From: a bacterium
GTDB taxonomy: Bacteria; Armatimonadota; HRBIN16
Direction: 5' to 3'
DNA: 7,006 nucleotides
NCBI GenBank assembly: GCA_025057335.1
Contig: JANWXG010000143.1
Span: 1-7,006 of the forward strand
Shown piece by piece: positions 1 to 7,006 of the stretch; position 1 is the stretch's first letter, and every line of letters starts with the position of its first letter. The notes under the pieces are model-generated. The model was not told the origin of the DNA, searched no databases, and saw only the letters and a list, made by a program, of their open reading frames with translations. A program made the translations under genes and the position numbers.

Positions 1-276
1 GCGGTTGACCATGCCGCCCTCCTGGTCGATGGCGATGAGCAGGGGGATTCGAGACTGGCGTTGCAGCTCGGCAAGGGTGGCGCGAATCTGCTGGGGATTG
101 CCCGAATCCACGTTCCTGCCCAGCAGTACTACCGCGCCCACCTGCATCTCCTCCACCAGGATGCGCGCGTGCGCGTTGACGGCGCGCGTCTCTTCGGCAG
201 TAGCCCCCTGCCAGCCGAAACACAACACCTGCCCGACGCGCTCAGGAAGGCTGAGTGAAGTCAAACTGCTTGACAT
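1..276 (-). CDS. nagZ: Beta-N-acetylhexosaminidase, glycoside hydrolase family 3 (N-terminal part, runs off left edge)
   Basis: Only the first 92 codons are present; the frame is open to base 1. Family members remove terminal beta-1,4-linked N-acetylglucosamine, classically from muropeptide fragments during cell-wall recycling. What is visible is the start of the GH3 barrel: LPERVGQVLCFGW (residues 10-22), a segment ending VGAVVLLGRN (46-55), and IPLLIAIDQEGGMVNR (77-92), which matches the family's (V/I)DQEGGxVxR signature. The usual Arg after EGG is Met here. The later KHFPGHG catalytic loop lies outside the window. The start is ATG at 276, chosen because AGGAG lies 9 bases upstream. There is no signal peptide, so the protein is probably cytoplasmic. 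The gene begins 35 bases inside the 3' end of the upstream methyltransferase gene, so the two are probably co-transcribed and perhaps translationally coupled. Family assignment is strong; exact substrate cannot be judged. Confidence 0.88.
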   Translation of the reverse strand, partial: MSSSLTSLSLPERVGQVLCFGWQGATAEETRAVNAHARILVEEMQVGAVVLLGRNVDSGNPQQIRATLAELQRQSRIPLLIAIDQEGGMVNR

Positions 277-1522
277 GGCTGAAATCTCCTATCACAGGTA
301 TCCTCTGGAGCATAGAGGCTGTCAGATGCGGCACGAAGTCCCTGTAGAGCTCGGAAACGTAACGCTGCACTTGTTCGCTGTTGAGATGTCGCAGGATAGC
401 TACGATGTCCAACCCTTGCACTCTGGGTATCAGGTGAAACTCCTCGCGCCAGGGATAACAGCGCTCGTCCAGCGCACAGACCACCCTCGTCCCCTTCGTG
501 TGCGCCACCACCAGATGGGGGAAGCCATAGAAGTCTCTCAGCTCGGAGGCGCGCGACTTCAGCATCCATAGCTGGGAGTAGCAGGTCTCGTAGTCTATCC
601 AACCCGCGTGCAGGTTGCGTCCCGTCAACACAGGAACATGTCCAGGTTGTGGCTTGTTGCTCACAGCAGGGTGCGCTCTCACCTCCGTGCTACGCGCGGC
701 GAAACGGATATGGAACAGCCTGCCTAGCGGCATCCCCTCCCGTTCAAACTGCGACCATTCTTCCGTCTCAAACCGAATCATCTCTCCCGAGTACTCTCGC
801 TTCACTACTCTCAGCGTGCTGACACCGTCGTACAACTGCAGCCCTCTGCCCCCTTTCTCCACGACCAGCACGACGGCGCTCACGTTGCGCCCTGGAAATA
901 CCTTGCCCAGGTAATACACCTGCAATCCGCCCGCTTGAGCCAGATAGGAGCGCAGGCGCTGGAAGTCGTCCAGCACCAGCCAGCTGGCAGGCACGACGAA
1001 CACCAGCTTGCCTCCAGGACGAAGCAACTCCACAGCGCGTTCGATGAAGGCGCCGTAGATGTTGAACTTCCCAAACCAGGTGCGCGAGCGCTGGCGGTAG
1101 AGACGCTTACGCTCTTTCAACAGGTAGATGGGGTAGTGCGACTCGTCACCGATGATACCGTAGGGCGGGTTGCCCAGGATGATATCGAAGGGGATGGATG
1201 GCTCCCACAGCAAGAAGTCTGCTTCTACGAAGGTCGCCTGCGCTACATGGAGACGGGCGCGATGGAGAGGCTCCGGGTCTATCTCCACCCCGACCAGTTC
1301 ATGCGTGTTGCCGTAGCGCTGGATGAAGGCGGAGAGGAAGGGCGCTTCGGCACAAGCAGGCTCCAGCACACGGCACTTCCTGCCTGCTGGCTGAGCCAAA
1401 CGCACCATGAAATCCACGATCTCCGGGGGCGTGTACACTGCCCCCAGCGCGCGCTGCCGCTCGGCAGTCGCCAACTGTCGCCGCTGCGCCCCCCGAACGG
1501 CAAGAAGTTGTCCTAACCTCAA
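242..1522 (-). CDS. M.TaqI-like adenine-specific DNA methyltransferase (probable target TCGA)
   Basis: A gamma-class N6-adenine methyltransferase of 426 residues (M.TaqI has 421) that transfers methyl from S-adenosylmethionine to adenine in DNA. Motifs in order: GAVYTPPEIVDFMV (motif X, from residue 27), VLEPACAEAPFL (motif I, SAM binding, 52-63), GVEIDP (78-83), NPPYG (motif IV, 118-122), FGKFNIYGAF (150-159) and FVVPASW (175-181). F209 in YYLGKVFP matches M.TaqI Phe196, which stacks on the flipped base with the NPPY tyrosine. The C-terminal recognition domain also follows M.TaqI closely as I recall it: VPVLTGRN (296-303), GWIDYE (307-312), HLVVAHTKGTRVV (336-348), PWREEFH (357-363), LYRDFVPHLT (392-401). 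TCGA specificity is therefore a reasonable inference. The frame is open to a GTG at 1579, but that codon has no ribosome site and the extra residues do not resemble the family. TTG at 1522 has GGAG 6 bases upstream; TTG at 1534 is another option. No endonuclease gene adjoins it here. Confidence 0.92.
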   Translation of the reverse strand: MRLGQLLAVRGAQRRQLATAERQRALGAVYTPPEIVDFMVRLAQPAGRKCRVLEPACAEAPFLSAFIQRYGNTHELVGVEIDPEPLHRARLHVAQATFVEADFLLWEPSIPFDIILGNPPYGIIGDESHYPIYLLKERKRLYRQRSRTWFGKFNIYGAFIERAVELLRPGGKLVFVVPASWLVLDDFQRLRSYLAQAGGLQVYYLGKVFPGRNVSAVVLVVEKGGRGLQLYDGVSTLRVVKREYSGEMIRFETEEWSQFEREGMPLGRLFHIRFAARSTEVRAHPAVSNKPQPGHVPVLTGRNLHAGWIDYETCYSQLWMLKSRASELRDFYGFPHLVVAHTKGTRVVCALDERCYPWREEFHLIPRVQGLDIVAILRHLNSEQVQRYVSELYRDFVPHLTASMLQRIPVIGDFSHVKQFDFTQPS

Positions 1523-1528
1523 CACAGG

Positions 1529-1532
1529 CTCC
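1529..1532 (-). promoter_or_regulatory. Ribosome binding site supporting the TTG start of the methyltransferase
   Basis: On the minus strand GGAG lies 6 bases before TTG at 1522. A second GGAGG lies 12 bases before the alternative TTG at 1534. The outermost GTG at 1579 has no purine-rich site. A -10-like GATAAT (minus strand, 1590-1585) would place transcription near 1578, also arguing against the 1579 start, but it has no good -35 partner. Confidence 0.4.
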
Positions 1533-1726
1533 AACCCCGATTCTCTACCTCCAGCCAACACTACTCGCAGTGTCCACACTTCGGATTATCGCCTGTGCTG
1601 GGTTTATCCTCTACAACGGCGTCTTGCGCGTCCCGGCGATGGGGGCTTTTACCCCGCTAAGCCGTGCCTCCCTGCATGATGAACGCAGTAGAGCACCTCT
1701 GGAGGGCGAGGCTCTCGTCGAGCCGA

Positions 1727-1790
1727 CCTCTTGTCATGCTGAGCGTGAGCGAAGCATCTCTTCTCCCTGGCGCTCAGGATGACAGAGAGG
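1727..1790. repeat. Imperfect inverted repeat of interspersed-repeat type
   Basis: The arms are TGTCATGCTGAGCG (1732-1745) and CGCTCAGGATGACA (1771-1784), which pair over 14 bases with one mismatch around a 25-base centre. The stem extends outward through CCTC (1727-1730) and GAGG (1787-1790) with a small bulge. The shape TGTCATxCTGAGC...GCTCAGxATGACA resembles families of dispersed intergenic repeats that I have seen in several bacterial phyla. Only one copy is in this window, so the dispersed nature is inference. It lacks a T-run, so it is not a typical intrinsic terminator. Confidence 0.6.
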
Positions 1791-1886
1791 CGAGAGGCGT
1801 CTCCTCCAACCCAGAGGTCAATGCCTTGGCGTGAAGCCCGACCCCCTTGACAGGGCCGGTTGACAGAGCGTCTCTGCCGCAGGGTG

Positions 1887-2786
1887 CTACGGCTCGCACA
1901 CCACCCGGAACCCGACGAAGGGCGCGTCAGTGAGCCACCACTTGCTCTTCGGATTCTGGGGGTCGTTCATCTGCCAGTCGGGCGTGTACTTCTTGCGCGC
2001 GGCGGGGTGCACCTTGTCGGGCTCATCGTAGAACGAACCGCCGCGCACGACGGGCACCTCGTCGTCTGCTGGCTGACACCACTCGGCGACGTTGCCCAGC
2101 ATGTCATGGATGCCCCAGGCGTTGGGTTGCTTCGTGCCCACCTTGTGCGTCTTGTCGTCGGAGTTGCCCCAGTGCCAGGCGAGCTGATTCAGCAGTTCGC
2201 TGTCGGCAATCGGTCCTGCGGGCAATACCCCTGCGCGACAGGCGTACTCCCATTCCGCCTCCGTCGGCAGCCGATACTTCTTGCCCGTCTTCTTCGAAAG
2301 CCACTCGCAGTAGTTCCTGGCAGAAAGATAGGTCATGCTGATAGCAGGATAGCCCTTGTGACCGTAGCCCCGGTCTACGGCGCCGTACGGCTTGCTAGGG
2401 CGCGACACGGCGTCTGCCCCACCGAGGTTCTGCGTGTTCGGGGCGTCCAGTTTGTGCACGAACACATCGAACTCGTCCCAGGTGACCTCCGTCTTGCCGA
2501 TGTAGAACGGCTTGATGGTCACCTGTTTGGGCTTGCCCGTTTTGGGGTCAGTGAAGGTGTATGTGCCGCCAGGCACGGGAACCATCTCGAACTTGACCAC
2601 TGTGCCTGGGATGGTTTCCACGTAGGGGGAAAGCTTCTGGGCAGCAGGTTGTGCTGCTGTGTTCTGTGCGCGTCTCACCTGCGCCGTCCCTGCTGTCCAT
2701 ACCGCCAGAACCACTGCGCAGGCGAACAGCAGGCTGGCGTAGAAACTTCGAGGCAGCATGGGCAGAAGAGGTGAACTAACTCTCAT
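1887..2786 (-). CDS. Exported SUMF1/FGE-domain protein, probably not a true formylglycine-generating enzyme
   Basis: This 299-residue protein has an N-terminal hydrophobic segment (about residues 14-35, after one Arg) that looks like a signal peptide or anchor. It is followed by a C-type-lectin-like FGE-sulfatase domain: MVPVPGGTY (68-76), IGKTEVTWDEF (96-106), YPAISMTYLSARNYCEWLS (146-164), YRLPTEAEWEYACRAG (171-186), NAWGIHDMLGNVAEW (222-236), VRGGSF (247-252) and a terminal VGFRVV (291-296). In genuine FGE, VRGGS is followed by the copper-binding cysteine pair in a SFLCxxxYC-type segment. Here it reads SFYDEPDKVHPAARKKY, without cysteines. The protein therefore looks like a structural or other-function relative, and no sulfatase gene is nearby. 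Start ATG 2786 was chosen because AGGA precedes it; the alternative ATG at 2759 has no ribosome site. The start is head-to-head with apbE and overlaps it. Partners and substrate are unknown. Confidence 0.85.
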   Translation of the reverse strand: MRVSSPLLPMLPRSFYASLLFACAVVLAVWTAGTAQVRRAQNTAAQPAAQKLSPYVETIPGTVVKFEMVPVPGGTYTFTDPKTGKPKQVTIKPFYIGKTEVTWDEFDVFVHKLDAPNTQNLGGADAVSRPSKPYGAVDRGYGHKGYPAISMTYLSARNYCEWLSKKTGKKYRLPTEAEWEYACRAGVLPAGPIADSELLNQLAWHWGNSDDKTHKVGTKQPNAWGIHDMLGNVAEWCQPADDEVPVVRGGSFYDEPDKVHPAARKKYTPDWQMNDPQNPKSKWWLTDAPFVGFRVVCEP

Positions 2787-3750
2787 GGTGTCCTGCGTTA
2801 TCCTCCTTGCGATGCTTCTGCTGTTATGGACGGGTTCCGACGCTGGCGCGTTACGCCCGGGCGAGGCGCGTCTGCACCGTTATCAGTATAGCCAGATGGC
2901 GATGGGAGTGCAAGTGACCATCACTCTGTACGCTCCCGACCAGGCAACTGCCGAACGCGCCTGCGCTGCCGCCCTCGAGCGCATCGCGGAGATCGAGCAA
3001 ATCGCCAGCGACTACCGCCCCGATAGCGAGCTGATGCGTCTGTGTGCGCAGGCGGGTGGAGCGCCTGTGCGCGTGAGCGAGGAGCTGTTCACGTTGCTGC
3101 AGCGGGCGCAAGCGCTCGCGCAACGCACGGGAGGCGCGTTCGACATCACAGTGGGACCCTACGTGCAGCTTTGGCGACGCGCCCGACGCACCGGGCAGTT
3201 TCCCACAGGAGAGGAGCTGCGCGAAGCGAGGGAGCGCGTCGGCTACGACAAGATAGTGCTGGACGAGCAGGAGCGCACAGTGCGACTACTGGTTCCTGGG
3301 ATGCGGCTGGACTTGGGTGGCATCGCGAAGGGTTATGCCCTGGACTGCGCGCTGCGAGTGCTTCAGCAGCACGGTATTCACCACGCCCTGCTGGAGGCGG
3401 GCGGCGACATCGTGGCAGGGTTGGCTCCCCCAGGCACAGCGGGCTGGCGTATCCGCGTGGAGAACGCGGCGCCCGAACGGCAGTGGGTCTACCTCGCACG
3501 GGGAGCCATCTCCTCTTCTGGAGATACAGAGCAGTACGTGGAACATGAAGGCAAACGCTACTCGCATATTGTTGACCCGCGTACGGGCTGGGGGTTAACC
3601 ACGCGCGTCGCCGCAACAGTCATCGCGCGCGATGGTATCACCTCCGATAGCTTAGCCACCGCCCTCTGTGTGCTGGGCAAGCAGGAGGGAATGCGCCTGA
3701 TTCGGGCGATGCCAGGAGTGCGAGCATACATCCGGGAGGTTAAAGAGTAA
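2758..3750 (+). CDS. apbE: FAD:protein FMN transferase (ApbE), exported
   Basis: ApbE proteins use FAD and Mg2+ to attach FMN covalently to a Thr/Ser of target redox proteins such as Nqr or Rnf subunits. The 330 residues show the full family pattern: MAMGVQVTITLYA (47-59), a helix with IASDYRPDSEL (82-92), GGAFDITVGPYVQLW (125-139), RLDLGGIAKGYALD (183-196), LEAGGDIVAG (212-221), ISSSGD (251-256), YSHIVDPRTGWGL (268-280) and GITSDSLATAL (293-303). The last two contain expected flavin and metal-binding residues, so the enzyme looks intact. Residues 10-30 are a signal peptide with RR in its n-region if ATG 2758 is used (GAGG 4 bases upstream); ATG 2785, with AGAGGTG 11 bases upstream, is a realistic alternative. 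No lipobox Cys is visible, so it is probably a soluble or anchored periplasmic protein rather than a lipoprotein. No flavinylation target gene lies in the window. Confidence 0.93.
   Translation: MGRRGELTLMVSCVILLAMLLLLWTGSDAGALRPGEARLHRYQYSQMAMGVQVTITLYAPDQATAERACAAALERIAEIEQIASDYRPDSELMRLCAQAGGAPVRVSEELFTLLQRAQALAQRTGGAFDITVGPYVQLWRRARRTGQFPTGEELREARERVGYDKIVLDEQERTVRLLVPGMRLDLGGIAKGYALDCALRVLQQHGIHHALLEAGGDIVAGLAPPGTAGWRIRVENAAPERQWVYLARGAISSSGDTEQYVEHEGKRYSHIVDPRTGWGLTTRVAATVIARDGITSDSLATALCVLGKQEGMRLIRAMPGVRAYIREVKE
2885..2913 (-). promoter_or_regulatory. Candidate promoter for the SUMF1-like gene, inside apbE
   Basis: Read on the minus strand: TTGCAC, a 17-base spacer, then TATACT (-10, 5 of 6 matches to consensus). 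Only the TTG of the -35 is conserved. It would start transcription near 2878, about 90 bases before the ATG at 2786. It sits within apbE codons about 43-52, which fits the absence of any gap between the two divergent genes. It could be a chance match. Confidence 0.35.
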
Positions 3751-3764
3751 CCGTTCATTGCCCG

Positions 3765-4355
3765 TTACCCCTCTGGACTGAACTTGTCGGGGTACACCGA
3801 TAGGGGCACCGCTTTCACCGTGCCTGATTGCAGCAGCACCAGCACCCATCCTCGTGCCCCTGGCGAGGGGGTATCGCGTCGGTCTTCCAGCTTGAAGTAG
3901 AGCGCCCAGTGCCACTGGCAGTCCACCAGCGGCGTCTGTTCACCCCATTTCCCCTCCCCATAGTGGGGGAAGGGTTGCCACCAACCCAGCTCGTGCGCGA
4001 TGCCCCAGTTGGGAATGTAGTCGTAGCTGACCCCTGTCGGTAGGTATAGATTCCCCTCCAGACGGGGATTGCCCGAATGCTGACCCTTCCGCGAGTCGGA
4101 GGGGCAAATGAACAGCGAGGGCGAAGGCTGGTAGGCAGGATGGAGCGCACTCAGGCGGGGCGGCAGCGCATCGTAATCCTGAAAATACATGCGCGCCGCC
4201 ATACCCACCTGGCGCAGCTGGCTCATGCACGAGGCGCGGCGGGCGCTAGAGCGCACCTGGGCGAACACAGGAAACAGGATGGCAGCGAGCAGTGCGATAA
4301 TGGCGATAACGACAAGCAGCTCTACCAGCGTGAAAGCAGAAATCCGGCGTATCAT
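3765..4355 (-). CDS. Type IV pilin-like pseudopilin (prepilin-type N-terminal methylation domain)
   Basis: A 196-residue protein with a class III prepilin leader: MIRRISA, then FTLVELLVVIAII at residues 8-20 (F at +1, E12 at +5). This hydrophobic helix would anchor the subunit and drive pilus-like assembly after prepilin peptidase cleavage. The -1 residue is Ala (A7) where Gly is usual. LLAAILFPVFAQ (22-33) and a Cys-Met-Ser-Gln-Leu-Arg-Gln stretch (43-49) are typical of Armatimonadota and Planctomycetes pseudopilins related to DUF1559 or GspG. The rest is Trp/Pro-rich, with a cysteine at 84 in FICPSDS and another at 146. The C-terminus WVLVLLQSGTVKAV stands where relatives carry a DGHV-like strand. 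The start is ATG 4355, supported by AGGAG 7 bases upstream; the frame stays open further but reads antisense into trmFO. No secretion ATPase, platform protein or peptidase gene is nearby. Confidence 0.88.
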   Translation of the reverse strand: MIRRISAFTLVELLVVIAIIALLAAILFPVFAQVRSSARRASCMSQLRQVGMAARMYFQDYDALPPRLSALHPAYQPSPSLFICPSDSRKGQHSGNPRLEGNLYLPTGVSYDYIPNWGIAHELGWWQPFPHYGEGKWGEQTPLVDCQWHWALYFKLEDRRDTPSPGARGWVLVLLQSGTVKAVPLSVYPDKFSPEG

Positions 4356-4389
4356 CAGCTTGCTCCTGGAAAGAGATTGACACACCTTT

Positions 4390-4419
4390 ATGATGACATA
4401 TCGGACAGGCTGGTTACAA
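4390..4419 (-). promoter_or_regulatory. Candidate promoter of the pseudopilin gene
   Basis: Read on the minus strand: TTGTAA (4419-4414), an 18-base spacer, then CATCAT (4395-4390) preceded by TGT, giving an extended -10 shape. The match is moderate (4 of 6 at both boxes). Transcription would start near 4383, about 28 bases before ATG 4355. It faces away from the trmFO promoter in the same gap. Confidence 0.3.
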
Positions 4420-4446
4420 CAGTCCGAGGGATATCTCTGTGCGAGA

Positions 4447-4455
4447 TGGTATAAT
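4447..4455 (+). promoter_or_regulatory. Extended -10 promoter of trmFO-xerC
   Basis: TGGTATAAT is a perfect TGnTATAAT extended -10 element. No -35 match exists at 16-18 bases upstream, which such promoters tolerate. Transcription would start near 4462, leaving a leader of about 68 bases before trmFO. It is the best promoter in the window. Confidence 0.65.
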
Positions 4456-4495
4456 AAGCTCGCAAGAACAGCACCCCTCTCCATGCCGACATTGA

Positions 4496-4516
4496 GCGCT
4501 CTGATGAGCGCCTTTT
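4496..4516 (+). promoter_or_regulatory. Leader hairpin followed by T4, before trmFO
   Basis: GCGCTC-TGAT-GAGCGC is a perfect 6-bp stem with a 4-base loop, followed by C and TTTT. It ends 13 bases before ATG 4530, close to the ribosome site AAGGGG. It resembles a very small intrinsic terminator or attenuator, or a structure affecting translation start. The T-run is short, so full termination is unlikely. Confidence 0.4.
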
Positions 4517-4529
4517 CGAGAAAGGGGAA

Positions 4530-5826
<1,297 letters not shown>

Positions 5827-5843
<17 letters not shown>

Positions 5844-6753
5844 CCTGTATGCGTGGATAGACGCCTTCTCCGCCGACCTGCAGTGTCGCCGACGCGCCTC
5901 GGAGCACACTCTGCGCGCCTACACGCGCGACCTCGTGCAGTTCGCCGAGTTTCTGGAGCGAGAGTACCCGCAGGCAGGCTGGCAGCAGGTGCAACCTGCA
6001 ACGGTGCGGGCGTTTCTGGCGGAGCTGCATCGGCGCGCGATGTCTGCGCGGAGCATTGAGCGCAAGCTGGCGGGGTTGCGCGCATTCTTCAGGTACCTGC
6101 AGGCACGAGGCGTGACCTCACACAACCCCGCGCAGGCGGTCAGCGCTCCGCGCCGTGACCAGCAGCTGCCGAAGGTACTGGCGCAGCGAGAGGTAGAGCA
6201 GCTGCTCACGGCACCCACAGGCGACGACCTGCTCTCCATACGCGACCGGGCGGTTCTGGAGCTGCTCTACGCAACGGGCATGCGCGTGGGCGAGCTGACC
6301 CGCGTGCGCCTGCAGGACATCGACTGGAACCAAAACACCATCCAAGTGCTGGGCAAGGGGGGCAAGGCGCGTCTCGTGCTGTTTGGACGGGCAGCGCAGG
6401 AGGCGCTGAGTGAGTACCTCCAACATGCCCGCCCGCAGCTGCTAACGCAGAGGGAGGCGCCCGATGAGGGCTGGTTGTTCCTCAACGCTCGCGGCACTCG
6501 CCTGACCGACCGCAGCGTGCGCCGCATCGTGGACCGCTACGCCCTCACACTACATAGCGGTTTTAAACCGAGCCCGCACTCCCTGCGCCACTCCTTCGCC
6601 ACCCATCTGCTGGACAACGGCGCCGACCTGCGTTCTGTGCAAGAGCTGCTGGGACATGCCAACCTGACCACCACCCAAATCTATACACACGTCAGCCGCC
6701 AGCGCCTGAAGGAGGTCTATCGTCAGGCGCACCCGCGCGCGAAAGGGGAGTGA
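5827..6753 (+). CDS. xerC: Tyrosine recombinase XerC/XerD
   Basis: A site-specific recombinase of 308 residues, the normal Xer size. Xer proteins resolve chromosome dimers at dif. Residues about 10-100 form the SAM-like DNA-binding domain (ASEHTLRAYTRDLVQFAEFL, 24-43). The catalytic domain has all six expected residues: R153 in ATGMRVGEL, K177 in LGKGGKAR, H251 and R254 in HSLRHSFATHLL, H277 in LLGHANL, and the nucleophile Y286 in QIYTHVS. Start ATG 5827 has GGAG 7 bases upstream inside trmFO and is the only good in-frame choice. XerC versus XerD cannot be settled from sequence alone; the ending VYRQAHPRAKGE and the position after trmFO, as in Firmicutes, favour XerC. The hslVU genes that often follow in that neighbourhood are absent. 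Nothing such as cargo genes or att sites suggests an integrase of a mobile element. Confidence 0.95.
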
Positions 6754-6763
6754 CAATACCGAA

Positions 6764-6775
6764 CGCTGCGCAGCG
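6764..6775. terminator. Small palindrome in the convergent gap, possible weak bidirectional terminator
   Basis: CGCTGCGCAGCG is a perfect 12-base palindrome, 10 bases after the xerC stop and 11 before the stop of the convergent gene. As RNA it would form a short GC stem with a tight loop. There is no T-run on either strand, so termination is only a guess from position. Confidence 0.25.
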
Positions 6776-6786
6776 CCATTAGGCTG

Positions 6787-7006
6787 TCAGGAGCTGAGCA
6801 GTACCGTTTCCCGGTCAAAAAGCCGTGTTGCCACCTGCAGGCTCACTATCGCCACCAACCCCGAAACTAGCAGAGATACCGACACGAACAGCGGGTCTAG
6901 AACACCTGTGAGTACCTGCTTGATGGTCATTGCGCTGTTCAAGATGGGCACCATCGCCAGCCACAGCCCGGACTCGGTGCGAGCGAACATGGAGGCGACA
7001 GCAGGT
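6787..7006 (-). CDS. C-terminal end of a probable ABC-2/NatB-like transporter permease (runs off right edge)
   Basis: The frame is open from the right edge to TGA at 6787-6789, giving 72 visible residues; the ATG at 6990 is internal rather than a likely start. The segment reads FARTESGLWLAMVPILN, then SAMTIKQVLTGVLDPLFVSV, a strongly hydrophobic stretch, and a final VATRLFDRETVLL. The pattern of a proline-containing membrane end (VPILN), an amphipathic KQVLTG linker, a last transmembrane helix and a short basic/acidic tail (RLFDRE) is what I expect at the C-terminus of ABC-2/NatB-type permeases, which pair with a separate ATPase to export substrates. With so little sequence, another multi-pass membrane protein is possible. 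It converges on xerC with a 33-base gap. Confidence 0.6.
   Translation of the reverse strand, partial: PAVASMFARTESGLWLAMVPILNSAMTIKQVLTGVLDPLFVSVSLLVSGLVAIVSLQVATRLFDRETVLLSS

Larger units (their letters stand above)
1523..1886. other. Non-coding stretch between the SUMF1-like gene and the methyltransferase gene
   Basis: I see no credible protein here. The short plus-strand reading frames give Arg/Ser-rich translations typical of repeats read as protein. The stretch holds the inverted repeat at 1727-1790 and, just before it, a perfect 5-bp hairpin GGCTC-TCGTC-GAGCC (1710-1724) within GGAGGGCGAGGCTC, which I suspect belongs to the same repeat unit. There is a G4/C4 hairpin around 1641-1655. 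A weak hairpin CAGAG-CGT-CTCTG (1864-1876) lies just past the stop of the SUMF1-like gene and lacks a T-run. The stretch must also carry the promoter of the methyltransferase gene; the best candidate is an isolated minus-strand GATAAT at 1590-1585. Confidence 0.6.

Noticed and set aside
5..571. A 188-codon open frame on the plus strand
   Set aside because: It lies antisense across nagZ and the methyltransferase, both supported by conserved motifs on the minus strand.
1570..1782. A 70-codon plus-strand frame in the non-coding stretch, considered as a remnant restriction gene or small protein
   Set aside because: Its 3' part simply translates the inverted repeat, it has no recognisable domain, and it lacks a clear ribosome site.
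1847..1865. Two TTGACA hexamers 13 bases apart on the plus strand
   Set aside because: They look like -35 boxes, but no -10 lies 17 bases downstream of either and no plus-strand gene follows; they could at most be a chance direct repeat.
1860..2774. A 304-codon open frame on the plus strand
   Set aside because: It is the antisense of the SUMF1-like gene, whose domain motifs are unmistakable; the plus-strand translation shows no recognisable motif.
3747..3768. Inverted repeat GTAAC/GTTAC spanning the facing stop codons of apbE and the pseudopilin gene
   Set aside because: Only 5 bases pair across a 12-base loop and there is no T-run, so it is too weak to call a terminator.

Overview
The window is GC-rich, densely coded bacterial chromosome. 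Two features suggest a member of the Armatimonadota, possibly a thermophile. The pseudopilin has an N-terminus (FTLVELLVVIAIIALLAAIL, then FPVFAQ) that I associate with that phylum, and the DNA methyltransferase closely resembles M.TaqI of Thermus aquaticus. This placement is inference; there is no rRNA or other strong phylogenetic marker here.

Layout. Positions 1-1522 (minus strand) hold an M.TaqI-like adenine methyltransferase followed by the 5' end of a GH3 beta-N-acetylhexosaminidase (nagZ), which starts inside the methyltransferase gene and runs off the left edge. Positions 1523-1886 are non-coding and contain a long imperfect inverted repeat of interspersed-repeat type. Positions 1887-3750 hold two head-to-head genes for exported proteins whose 5' ends overlap: a SUMF1/FGE-fold protein (minus) and the flavin transferase ApbE (plus). 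A small type IV pilin-like pseudopilin gene (minus, 3765-4355) ends 14 bases from the apbE stop. Positions 4356-4529 are a divergent promoter region. The plus-strand pair trmFO-xerC (4530-6753) overlaps by 17 bases and looks like one operon. A short convergent gap with a small palindrome separates it from the C-terminal end of a probable ABC-2/NatB-like permease (minus, 6787 to the right edge).

How the genes work together. Only trmFO-xerC forms a recognisable conserved neighbourhood, familiar from Firmicutes: tRNA T-loop m5U54 formation next to a chromosome-dimer-resolving recombinase. The methyltransferase has no recognisable TaqI-type endonuclease beside it in this window, so it may be solitary. 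The remaining genes (cell-wall recycling, flavinylation, pseudopilin, SUMF1-like protein, ABC permease) look like unrelated housekeeping or envelope functions. I found no tRNA, rRNA, CRISPR array, transposase or prophage gene. I see no convincing new multi-gene system; the points of interest are local and listed as findings.
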